Source of the DNA: Cercis canadensis
Lineage: Eukaryota > Streptophyta > Magnoliopsida > Fabales > Fabaceae
DNA length: 64,000 nucleotides
NCBI GenBank assembly: GCA_003255065.1
Contig: QAOA01006516.1
Span: 466,691-530,690, forward strand
Reading direction: 5' to 3'
Shown here: positions 48,780 to 58,599 of the stretch, piece after piece
How the letters are laid out: every line of letters starts with the position of its first letter
How positions within the stretch are numbered: the first letter of the stretch is position 1
Made by a program: the position numbers and the translations under genes
Notes under the pieces: generated by a model
What the model saw: the letters and a program-made list of their open reading frames with translations, nothing else
What the model was told of the DNA's origin: nothing
Database searches by the model: none

Positions 48780-50595
48780 TGGTATTCTCCATCAAAAGTA
48801 GTATTCCAGTAGTCAAATCTGTCGTCTTCATCTGCATCTTGATAGAAAAGATGAAATGCTTCTAAATCTTTTGCATGATTCTTTTAAAAATAATGATCGG
48901 CTAATTGTTGAAAATCAGTTCGGATTTTGAAATGAACTTTTGGAATGGCTAAATCTGAATATATTTTTTAATTATAATCTTCTGCAATAAGGGTTTGATA
49001 TTTAATGGAAAGCTCTTTTGCAATGGTACTAGCTCTCCAGTGTCTAATTTGCTTTTGTAAAGAAAAATTATGACAGGGCCAGGGATACTCCGAGGAGAGA
49101 AGGTAGGGTTTGACTAGGTGTTTTTTGAGCAGAATTTTGTGTTGAGCAGGATAGCAAATTCCTCTGATTCATTCTGGGGTTTTGCTTTGGATGAGTAACT
49201 CGACATATCTTTTTGGAGGAAACTTATCAAAGGCATGTATAATACAATGAGACAGTTTTCTTCCAAATTCTTTTGATTGATCAGGGTTGGTAATGAGAAT
49301 ATTGGCAAGATATCCATAATCTAAAAGCTTTTGAGGGGTTAAAACTATTGGCTCTTTGTTGAAATAGATTGTGATAGGATGATATCGGGAGAGATCTAAT
49401 GAAGCCCCACATATGCTAAAGGTAAGATGGCATTTACAGTCAGGCATGAAAGAGGAATTTTTGTGCACAAAGGGTCTGTTTTAAGACATTCAATGGTTTT
49501 GAGGCCATGATAACATTCACATGTCCAAGTCATTCCTGGAATGGGTTTGTAGTTACAGGCTAATTCAATTAAAGCCTTTTGAATAAACTCTTGTTTGTTG
49601 AGCTCAGTTTCTTGAAGAGTTTGATGAACAAATTCTCTACAATCAGTATCTGGTAATTGATTGAGAAAACTGTGGCAGAAGAAGAAGGCTCTTGACTTTT
49701 TCTTTTCTTTTTCTTCTTTTTCTTCTTTTTCTTTAACCAGTGGGGTTAAAGGTAGAATTTTTTCTTTTCTTTTAGCCAGTGAGGCTAAAGTTTTGACACT
49801 CTCACTCATTTCTTCAACCAGTGGGGCTGAAGTATAGATATACTTTCTCTTACTCTTATCTTTAGCCAGTGGGGCTAACATATTAGTAGCACTCTTGCTG
49901 GTCTCACCTTTTCCTTTAGCCAGTGGGGCTAATGCTATATCTTCCAGAGCATCCAGATCTTTGAATCTGCTTTCATCCAGTAGGGATGATGATGATATTC
50001 CACTGTGAGCCAGTTGGGCTGACAGGGCTTCAACTTGCCTTTTGAGAAGTTCATTTTCTTTGATTAACTCAAGATTATTGGCAGTAATATCATTTAGAAA
50101 ATATTCATTTGTTCCACAAGTGCGGCAAGCTTTGTGATGAAATTTATTATGAGAAAAATGAAAATAGTCTACTACTACTTGCAAAATTAATGATTTGTTA
50201 TTAAAGTCACTAATATTCCAAGTAGCATCTAATATTACTGTTTCACTATTATCTAATCCCTCTAAATTACCTCTGTAATGAAGATTAGATTCTCTAGGCC
50301 AGACTGGTAAGACTTTATTGACAAAATACATCAATGCATGAGGATCCATCTGCAAAACTAATCTTATTAGTATGAACAATAATATTCTATAATATGATGG
50401 AACAAATTTGAATGTATTATGAAAACGACTAATTAAATTGTTAGGTATTTGAAACCTAATCCATTGAACAACTTTGTTGAGAGGCTTGTAATGAACTTCT
50501 TGATTCAAGTATTGAATATGCTTTTGATTTTTTATTATCATATTGATAACAGATATTGAACTATTTTGAATTTTATTAACATCTGTGTCTTTCAT
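48780..50595 (-). pseudogene. Second pararetrovirus copy: polyprotein tail with repeat-rich linker, broken
   Basis: A short RT piece (VHYKPLNKVVQWIRFQIPN) at about 50500-50440 is followed by 90 bp and then by an acceptor-like TTAGTTTTGCAG before ATG at 50349. From there a 317-codon frame runs to 49396. It contains a Cys pair (CRTCGTNEYF), a coiled-coil-like stretch, then five degenerate repeats around APLAK / TPLVK in a Lys/Glu-rich linker, and an overlapping second frame (49468-49169) with PQKLLDYGYLANIL and GRKLSHCIIHAFDKFPP. A frameshift near 49430 separates the two. The order of domains relative to the RT is rearranged compared with a normal caulimovirid polyprotein. Confidence 0.55.
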
Positions 50596-50604
50596 AGGGG
50601 TGAG

Positions 50605-50950
50605 AAATTTAAATATAATTTATTTACCTCTTTGAATAGTATGTACTCCCTGAGATGTTACATGAAAAAGATAAATTTGAGTAAGGAAATGAGTTCCTAA
50701 AATGACAAGTGTTGAAATATTTTTGACTAGAATAAAAGTATTTTTGAAACAAATACCTTCATTGTAAATTTGAGCCTTGGTTAACTTAAAATCTATATGA
50801 AGCTTTGAACCATTAGCACTAGTTAAAGACTCTAAAGTCTTTTCATAGTACTTAGTAGGAATTAAACCTTCTTGAATGCAATTCATATCTGCTCTTGAGT
50901 CTTTCAGGGCAATGAAACTTTTATGATATTCCCCATTAATGATTAATGAT
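50605..50950 (-). pseudogene. Second pararetrovirus copy: aspartic protease remnant
   Basis: The frame 50886-50620 reads NCIQEGLIPTKYYEKT and later NISTLVILGTHFL. It matches the protease region of plant pararetrovirus polyproteins, downstream of the usual D-S/T-G active-site strand, which is not intact in frame here. Confidence 0.65.
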
Positions 50951-51358
50951 ATTTTACAATACCATTTTTAATTTGAATCCTATTGATAATATTGAGATAA
51001 GTTTCATGAGAATCTGAAGATTGTCCAACATCTTCATCTTCATCCTTTTAACTAGACTCTTGGCTATTGATATGATTCTTTAATGACAAATTAAGCAAAT
51101 CTAATTATATTCGACTCTGATCTTGTTTTAATTGTTTAATTTCTTCTTTGACTTTTTTGATTTCATTTTGAAGATCTTTGACAATAACAACCTGTTATTT
51201 TGAATTCATTTTTGACAAAATAGCACTAAGACTTATTGGTTTGATATCAGGAAAGCTGGATTTCTCTTTATCTTGATATCTTTTAATTTTAAAAGATATT
51301 ACTTTTTGATTTCATCATCTTCCATCTTTTCTATGACATCTATGAGAAAATGGGCTTC

Positions 51359-51720
51359 TTATGAAATAACATTTATTGATTTTGACTTACAAGTTTCATT
51401 ACAATCTGGATCCTTGCAATTTTGAACACAGAGTTCATCTTTTTCAGTTTCAGATGATTCTGAAGCAGATGATTCCTCTTGAATTTGAAAGATGTTCTCT
51501 ATTTGATTTTCCTCATAATTTCTTTCTGAAGATTCCTTTTCAGATTCATAGTCTAAAATATTGTTAATGAACAACTTGCTTAATTCTTTCTTTAATGAAT
51601 CATTAATGTTTAATGAATTTATCTTCTTTCTCATAGGACAATTACTCTTGTAATGTCCTACTTGTCCACATCTATAATAGACTGGATTTTTGAATGAGCT
51701 TCTAGACTTTGAACTCTTTT
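51359..51720 (-). pseudogene. Second pararetrovirus copy: nucleocapsid zinc knuckle and acidic tail
   Basis: At about 51680-51640 the frame reads YYRCGQVGHYKSNCP. This is a CCHC zinc knuckle in which the first Cys appears replaced by Tyr. An acidic Glu/Ser-rich tail follows (51634-51359). It is the C-terminal part of the coat protein region. Confidence 0.65.
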
Positions 51721-51814
51721 TTTATGTTTCTTTGAAAGGTTTTGATTCATTTCTATCATGATATTTTTTCCTTTTATTGAATTTCCTATATCCCTAAAGT
51801 CTTTGCTAAAAGAC

Positions 51815-52250
51815 TTAATACTTTTTCTTATCTCGTGAAGAGGGAGGAACTAACTTTGTATCAAATCCCATTTGATTACAAATATTTCCCAATTCATCTT
51901 TTCTTTTATGACTATCTTTTTTGATTTTATTTTTGAACTTAATATCATTACACTCAACCATGATCTCTTGATTGATAGCACTAACTAACTGACCATATGA
52001 TGAGTTTTCGTAAACCTGAGTTAATGATAATCCTTGTTGAGTTCCAAAATTTCTTAATATTTCTTTGACTTTGCCAAAATCAAGTTTAAAGTAGAGTGAT
52101 TCCACCCCCCAAGCCAACCAATTTTCAGTGAAGGAGAAAAGACCCAAATTAGAGAGAGAAACCCCCTTTTAGAGAGAGAAACCTTAGAGAAATAAAGAGA
52201 GATACTTCTTACCTTGGCCATCGTTGCTCGAAAATCGAAGCTAAGTCCAT
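51815..52250 (-). pseudogene. Second pararetrovirus copy: capsid fragment
   Basis: The frame 52147-51815 contains ENSSYGQLVSAINQE and DELGNICNQMGFD, typical of the C-terminal half of caulimovirid capsid proteins. Upstream (52250-52150) the sequence changes to a short open stretch beginning MDLASIFEQRW with a GTAAG, which does not look viral and probably marks the insertion boundary. Confidence 0.6.
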
Positions 52251-52300
52251 GATTTCAAAGAGGTGGAAGAAGGAGATGGGGGGAGGGATGGCGTGTTCTC

Positions 52301-52393
52301 TGTTTTGCTTTACCTTTTTTTTTTTTTATGTTGGGATTTCCTTCCCNTGTTTTGCTTTGCCTTTTTTTTTTTTATGTTGGGATTTTCTTCCCT
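52301..52393 (+). repeat. Short assembly duplication around N at 52347
   Basis: The 46 bp at 52301-52346 recur at 52348-52393 with a changed T-run. Confidence 0.85.
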
Positions 52394-53854
52394 GATGCGT
52401 GATCCTCTTTAAATCCATCTTATTTTCTTTTGTTTTAGTTTATTTCTTTGGGTTTTATTTGTTGTTTATTTCTTGTATGGGCTGATGTGTCCTTTGACTA
52501 ATTCTTTTCTTTCTTATTTGTCTTTGTTACTTTCTTACATGGTTTGGACCAATCTAATATACGGGCCTCTAATTTTGTTCTTGGTCTAGGCTTTCAAGAA
52601 AGGCTATTGTGTTTCATACTTTATCTTTATTGCTATTTGCTGCACTAGGCTTTTAAGAATGGTTTTATGGTTTATTTCAGCTTTATCATTTATGGGCTAG
52701 ATTATTTTGTTGGGTTTATTTTCATGATGCTTGATACATTTTCTTAGGTTTTCTTTTATTTGATTTTTGAATCTTTGTGTGTGTTTAGGATCTTTATTTA
52801 TTTTTGGGCCATTATAAATTCATTTATTTACTTTATAATTCTTTTTATTGTTATTGTTATTCTTATTTTATACTAAGGATTATAATTTGTTTAGTTTATT
52901 TATTAAGTGCTATATATTCCATATTATACTTATTTCTTTTTTAAAAAAATAAGAATCAAAGTCTGACGACGGATTAAATTAGGGAATAATTGTGTTGACA
53001 ATTTTTTTTAATGTTCCTAAGGTGAAGGATAATTTTTTAGTTATGCCAGAGGTACTGGTACGGCCAATAAAATTTCAAATATCGTTTTTGTCTTTTTTTT
53101 TTAATTAATATTTTTCTAACATTTATTTATTGTATTATAATTTGTCTCATTATATTTTTGTCATTATTTTTATTTATGCTAAAATAAGATTACCGATGAA
53201 GGAATAATCAAAATTAGTCATAATGATGGCGACACTTTGACATTCCAAAGGTAAAAAGTGTCGCTTTAGTCTTTCCAGATGTACTGGCGGACTTAAAGAA
53301 ATATCTCTAATAAAAATCTTTTATCACGAATCTCAAACTCATTTTTTGAATGCATAATAAATTACATTTTGTGTATTTAGTTATCACTTAGTTAGTAAGG
53401 TCACTAAAACTCGCCTATGATGGAATAAATTAGGAGAGGATTGTAATAACAATCACTGTCTCTACCAAATAGTCTTGAGGCATCTTTTTAAGTTTTGCCA
53501 GAGGTACTAGCAGAGCTTAATAACACATTAATCTATTTTAATGACCAATTTCATTCAACAATTTTTAGATGATAGAAAATTAAATTGGTAACCGTTCACT
53601 AGAACGGGCGTCGTAGAGTGCTAACACCTTCCCTACACGTAACCAACTCTCTTACCCAAACTCTAATAACGTAGACCAAATTTTTTTTTTTATAGGCATC
53701 CAATCATGCCTTAAATTGATTGGTGACGACTCCATTAGTTTTTCTCAATCATTTTTTTAATTAAAAAACTTTACAAATTTACAATTTTACACTTATTATT
53801 CTTTTCGCCGCCTCGCGTCGTCGTGCTCCCGAAAAGGGACGTTGCGACACATGA

Positions 53855-55819
53855 CATGCATGGTAGTAATCCCATACCTCATTATTGGGAGATTCCGGCC
53901 TCAAAATGATGAGTTCTGTATAGATTAAGTCTCATATGATTCGAGTGAGGAATAATACTGACTTAGATAAGAGTTTCTAACACAAACATTGATGGTTGGT
54001 AGCAATGGCCATGTACATTGGAGTTTTGTCTCTGACTAGTATGATGCATTACTTGCCATGTTTCCCCAAAGTGGTAACAGTGGGAGCTAAAAATCCTTTT
54101 ATTTTGTGAATCCATTACCTTAGAATGATGGCATACCTACTGATCTCAGTTGCTAATGTGAGAGATATGGCACTGATGTGGAAAAGAATTTTCTTTTATT
54201 GATTGGATGTTTGCACTTGATGATATCATTAGATAGCATTTTTGCATTGTTGGATCTGCATGTTATTATATAAATTTCTATTATTTCATTAGCTGCATCT
54301 TTCAGAAAAGAGGATCTCAACATTTATGTTCGCTTATAAAGTTGCTATTACTTCACATGTGGCTCATTACTTGCCCAAGAAAAAAATAATGCTGCCCATT
54401 GGTCATGAATACTCTCGAATTGCCCACTGCATTGAGTGAAGTACTAAATCTTTTCTGATCAGCAGGATAACAGTACTCTTCCATTCTTCCATGGAAGTAA
54501 AAGTTGTATGGTTTTGATGTTTTTTCCCTGTACAGTTTNATTTTCTTTTATTGATTGGATGTTTGCACTTGATGATATCATTAGATAGCATTTTTGCATT
54601 GTTGGATCTGCATGTTATTATATAAATTTCTATTATTTCATTAGCTGCATCTTTCAGAAAAGAGGATCTCAACATTTATGTTCGCTTATAAAGTTGCTAT
54701 TACTTCACATGTGGCTCATTACTTGCCCAAGAAAAAACTAATGCTGCCCATTGGTCATGAATACTCTCGAATTGCCCACTGCATTGAGTGAAGTACTAAA
54801 TCTTTTCTGATCAGCAGGATAACAGTACTCTTCCATTCTTCCATGGAAGTAAAAGTTGTATGGTTTTGACGTTTTTTCCCTGTACAGTTTTTGATCCAAC
54901 GTTGGCTTTTTTTTTTTTTTGTNTTTTGGTTTATTTTCTGGTTTAAGGATTCATTATTCAGGTACAGAGCACTGTTAAATCTTTTCTTTGTTTTCACCAT
55001 TGAACTTTTAAAGGCCCGCGCTTTTAGCACAAGAATAGGATCTTGAATCCTGATCACACGCTCACAACACTACAGAGATGATGACCCCAATTTGTATCTT
55101 GATGGTGTAGTCTCGCCCAAAACCTAATTCAAATCCTGTGTTTTAAGGAAAGAAAGATCTCTCAATCCTCTTACTGTTAGGAATTGATCTAGCTGCTTAT
55201 CTGGTCCTTTAGTAAGGGCATTGCCCGAAAGCAAGTTCAAAAAACTTCTCCATACTCTACATGCACTGCCCAAACTGTAACCCAGGACCTAACATTCCTA
55301 TACCCAATAAAAACCAAGCACCAAAACACGATTGGGAATAAAAACGACAAAAAAAATTCCTTTTTCTGCTATTAGATAAACCCAACTATAGTCAACAATA
55401 TTCAGATGAGTTTTTTTTTTCTAGATTAAAATTTTTATATCTACGGCTACCAACCAATTGGATTGTGGAGGCAAATCAAAGGATCTGGGTGGTCTAGGGT
55501 TTCGAAAAATGGGTTTTGATGAAGGGTTTGAAAGTTGTTGTGAATCGGTACCAGAGATGAGACTTTGAGTTGAATAAATAAAACAACCCAACGTTGATGG
55601 TGGCATAAATGGATCTGGTTCGAGAGTGCAGGAGGTGGGGACGAAGGGAAAAATGGTAAATGGAACAGAGAGGAAGTAAGCACAAAGGGAGAGAGATTGA
55701 ATCAATGCAAAGCAAATGAAGCAATGGAGGAAGCGAAAAGAAAGAGATGAGTGAATCAGTCTCTGAATAAATGGATGGTCAATGAAGAAGAAAAACATTT
55801 CTTAATTATTTTAAAATGA
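53855..55819. other. Right interior of the 10-kb MULE, with assembly duplication
   Basis: Unidentified sequence. The segment 54188-54538 recurs at 54540-54890 because of an unmerged overlap around the N at 54539; a second N at 54923 interrupts a T-run. The phrase at 55060-55094 repeats one in the left interior. Minus-strand frames at 55421-55798 are pyrimidine-rich and unsupported. Confidence 0.45.
54188..54890 (+). repeat. Assembly duplication around N at 54539
   Basis: Two near-identical copies of about 350 bp flank the N. Confidence 0.9.
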
Positions 55820-56065
55820 AAATGATGTCATTTTGATTGAACTGTCCACATAGGCTTAGGATGTGGTATTTAACGGTGCCACATCACTCTTTAACAGCCA
55901 CATCAGCATTTCCGTCAATCAAGTTAGCGAAAGTTAGACGGAAGGATTTAATTGAAGCGAATTTCATAAGTCAGGAACTCAATTGAGAAAATATTGCAGT
56001 GGGGGACGAAATTAACAACGCCTTATAAAGTGAGGGACGAAAATAAGGTTTTAGTCTATATTTAT

Positions 56066-56629
56066 CAAATCTTTTCTCTTTGTTAGAATTTTTCATAAAT
56101 TCTTCTCTAAGATATTTCTTATTTATTTAAAATTATTTTTATATGACATTAAGTTGACTATGAAAATCTGAGCTAGTAAGGGACATGTTTAGTGAATCTG
56201 AATTTTAAGTTTCTTGATAAACAAGTTTTGGAACTATAGGTCTAAAGTTTATTCCTGAAGAATTTATGGAAGAGAAATATACTGATTTTCTAATAGAACT
56301 ATAATGAGTTAATGATTCATATCTAGTAGAGTTTGATCTATTAAACTTAAGAGTAACATTCCCTGAAAAAGATATTATAATATGATTTAATTCTGAAAAT
56401 TCTTGAGTTCTAAGGGAAACAACATATTCTAATTCTCATTCATCTACGTATGAAATTTCATTATGTCTAACTTTTTAGGTGTTATTGACTAAGAATTTTG
56501 AGTATTGACTTCTATTATTAAAGTTTAATCTTTTGAAGATTGTTTGATACAACCTATATTGATTTTGATTTTTATGACTTTGTAACAAACTCTAAATATG
56601 ACTGTCATATGTTCTATTCCTGAAAAAAA
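56066..56629 (-). pseudogene. Endogenous pararetrovirus movement-protein region, broken
   Basis: On the minus strand from about 56470 to 56220 a frame reads EYVVSLRTQEFSELN, GNVTLKFNRSNSTRYESLTH and NFRPIVPKLVYQE with an early stop. It resembles the 30K-type movement protein region of caulimovirids. It is cut on the right by an N and the copia fragment, and on the left by the 10-kb MULE. Confidence 0.5.
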
Positions 56630-56630
56630 N

Positions 56631-56831
56631 GACACGGAGTTGTTCCATCAAGAATATCTTCGTATCCATTAGCAATTTCAATATTAAGTAATTGATTTCG
56701 CCAGATCAAGAAATTACCTCGATCAAGCTTGATGGTGAGCGATTGTCCAAAGGTTGGTAGATTCGTTGTTTCCCTCAATGGAGTCACTGAAGTTGAAGTG
56801 TGATCTGCCATTGATTCTTGCTCTGATACCA
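56631..56831 (-). pseudogene. Ty1-copia gag start with tRNA-Met primer site
   Basis: Directly after the LTR is TGGTATCAGAGC (56831-56820), the initiator tRNA-Met primer site. The gag frame starts at 56811 (MADHTSTSVTPLRE) and contains FGQSLTIKLDRGNFLIWRNQ, the conserved N-terminal UBN2-type gag segment. The frame ends at the N at 56630, so only about 60 codons remain. Confidence 0.85.
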
Positions 56832-57182
56832 TGAAAGTTGTGTGTATAGTTTCCAGAATGAAGAACTCACAGAAGCAATGAAGCAAAACGTGTGTCAGAT
56901 CAAACCAAAAACCAAGAAGAGAAGATGAGAAGAGAGAGAGAGAGAATAAAGAAGGAAGGAAAGTCAGAATAATATTTTCTCTGATTAAATAAATCAAGTA
57001 CATCATCATTCCTTTTATAACAGAATGATCACACACGATAATTACATTCCAGCACTAATAAAGCTGACGTGGCATAACTAACTTGCTTAACAATACCAGC
57101 TAACCTAACTAACTATCTAACTAATAGTCACCAGCTAAGCTAGCCTGTGTCCACTAAGTCCATGTGGCATGTCTGCTTAACA
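56832..57182 (-). mobile_element. Ty1-copia 5' LTR, 351 bp
   Basis: On the minus strand the LTR runs from TGTTAAGCAG (57182) to ACTTTCA (56832). It has a TATA-like TTATAAAAGG (57020-57011) and a pyrimidine-rich U5. The primer site and gag follow immediately. The 3' LTR is not in the window. It splits the pararetrovirus leader from its movement protein. Confidence 0.8.
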
Positions 57183-57985
57183 GAAGGTTCATGTTGGTTA
57201 GACATCAATCTTTTAATCATCATTGACATTATAATTTATCTTAACTCTGATTAAATTAATTATCTCTCTTGGACTTACCGGGACCACCACGCTGACCAAC
57301 AATTTCACTGCCTCTCTAGGACTTATTATCGGAATCACATTTTTTGGCTGGCCAACGCTAAGTCAAGAAAGATTTTTAATCTTCTTACAGTTTTGATATC
57401 TTATAAAGTCTTAGACTTTAAAGATCTATGTCCAATTTAGTGAATTTCTAAATCAAATATTTGAATAGTGGCTAAACCGCTAGATAAACAAACTTCTTAA
57501 ACTTATATGTGGCAAACTTTTGATAATACTTAATTAATCTTTGATTATAAGACTTATTCTTTTTAAGGTAACTAGCTCTATAGCTATAATACCAATAAAC
57601 AAATTTTTTATTTTTTATGTACGGACCATAATATCTTAGCATATTACTTAGACAGCTAAATATGAAATTCTTCTTGATCTTAATATTATTTAATATTAAA
57701 GAATATATTCGTAATAAAGATTTAAAGTTTGAACAAGTTCTTTATTTTGAAGAATGCTCCTAAAATATCTAATTAAAACTTGATCTTCTAAGAAAACATA
57801 ACCATTATATTTATTGGCTCAGTGGCTAAGCCACCTAGCCATTAGAATAAAGTCATGATGAAAAGAGTCACACACCTTATTGTCCCTACCTAATTTAATA
57901 GACTACTAGCTTTGATACCATTTATGACACCTAATCCATTCTCAATTTTAACTAATTGATTAATAAAGAAGGAAAGTTTTATACC
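57183..57985 (-). promoter_or_regulatory. Pararetrovirus leader and primer binding site
   Basis: On the minus strand TGGTATCAAAGC (57920-57909) differs by one base from the tRNA-Met primer site used by caulimovirids. The surrounding 110 bp match 38325-38440. The sequence to the left (57900-57190) has no reading frame and fits a leader. This is where the pararetrovirus block begins on the right. Confidence 0.6.
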
Positions 57986-58029
57986 AAATCAATAATTCTT
58001 GAAACTCTCCTAAATTGAGTCCTTCTTCA

Positions 58030-58590
58030 TTAGGGATGACAATGGGGCGGGGCATGAACTCTCCATCCCCATCTCCAACTGGGGATTTTTCAACAGCCCC
58101 ATGCCCCGCCAACACNAAACTATTTACACAAATATTACACTTTTTAAAAATTTAAAAATAAAAAAAAAAGATTTTCAGACACGTGGGTCCCACCGAACAC
58201 GCCGTGGGCCTCACGGCGTGTCCCACGTGGACACTCCGTGAGGCCCACGGCGTGTCCTAATAGGCAAAATTCATCCATTGTTCCAGAGTTGTGGGCCCCG
58301 TGACGATTTTTTCTTATTAGGACACGCCGTTGGCCTCACGGCATGTCCATGTGGGACACGCCGTGAGGCCCACGACGTGTCTAGTGGGTCCCATGTATTC
58401 AAAAATTTTTTTTTTTAATTTTTGAATTTTTAAAAAGTGTAATATTTATGTAAATAATTTAAAACTTGTAATATTTAGGTAAATACTTTTACACAATGTA
58501 ATATTTATGTCAAAAAGCTCCCATACTCAACCGGGTAAAAGTAATGGAGCCCCCTTGAGTATGGGGGCAAATTACCATCCCCATTTTTCG
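58030..58590. mobile_element. hAT-like non-autonomous element with GC-rich palindromes
   Basis: The ends AGGGATGACAATGGGG and, read from the right, GGGGATGGTAATTTGCCC are imperfect inverted repeats of the type seen in plant hAT elements. Between them, 58190-58380 holds several copies of ACGCCGTG(A/G)GGCC and its complement, in mirrored arrangement around 58290, flanked by inverted A/T-rich arms that include TTTTTAAAAATT. An N at 58116 interrupts the left arm. No transposase. No convincing 8-bp duplication was found. Confidence 0.5.
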
Positions 58591-58599
58591 TAGCAAAGC

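Larger units (their letters stand above)
47180..53849 (+). mobile_element. Apparent solo LTR (Ogre/Tat-like Ty3), itself interrupted
   Basis: The left end TGTTGATACCCAATTTTGTC and the right end GGGACGTTGCGACA are typical of Ogre/Tat-lineage LTRs. The flanks CATGG (47175-47179) and CATGA (53850-53854) match at four of five bases, as an aged 5-bp target duplication would. The right part, 52400-53849, has LTR-type phrases such as TTGCCAGAGGTACTAG and a CCGCCTCGCGTCGTCGTGCT block. The central 47750-52200 is a pararetrovirus copy, so the LTR proper is about 2.2 kb. The lineage call is from phrase recognition only. Confidence 0.55.
46048..56056. mobile_element. 10-kb MULE-type element with long inverted ends and exact 9-bp target duplication
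   Basis: The first about 235 bp (46048-46285) and the last about 235 bp (55820-56056) are inverted copies, identical at most positions (for example ATTTTCGTCCCTCACTTTATA in both). They are flanked by TATATTTAT at 46039-46047 and 56057-56065. A 9-bp duplication plus long inverted repeats identify a Mutator-like element. No transposase was found inside; the interior is unidentified host-like sequence (46286-47179 and 53850-55819) plus a solo LTR that carries further insertions. This is the layout of a non-autonomous or gene-capturing (Pack-) MULE. It interrupts an endogenous pararetrovirus. Confidence 0.85.

Noticed and set aside
49114..50886. A functional viral or domesticated polyprotein gene
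   Set aside because: Frameshifts, rearranged domain order and a missing protease active-site strand argue for a fossil.
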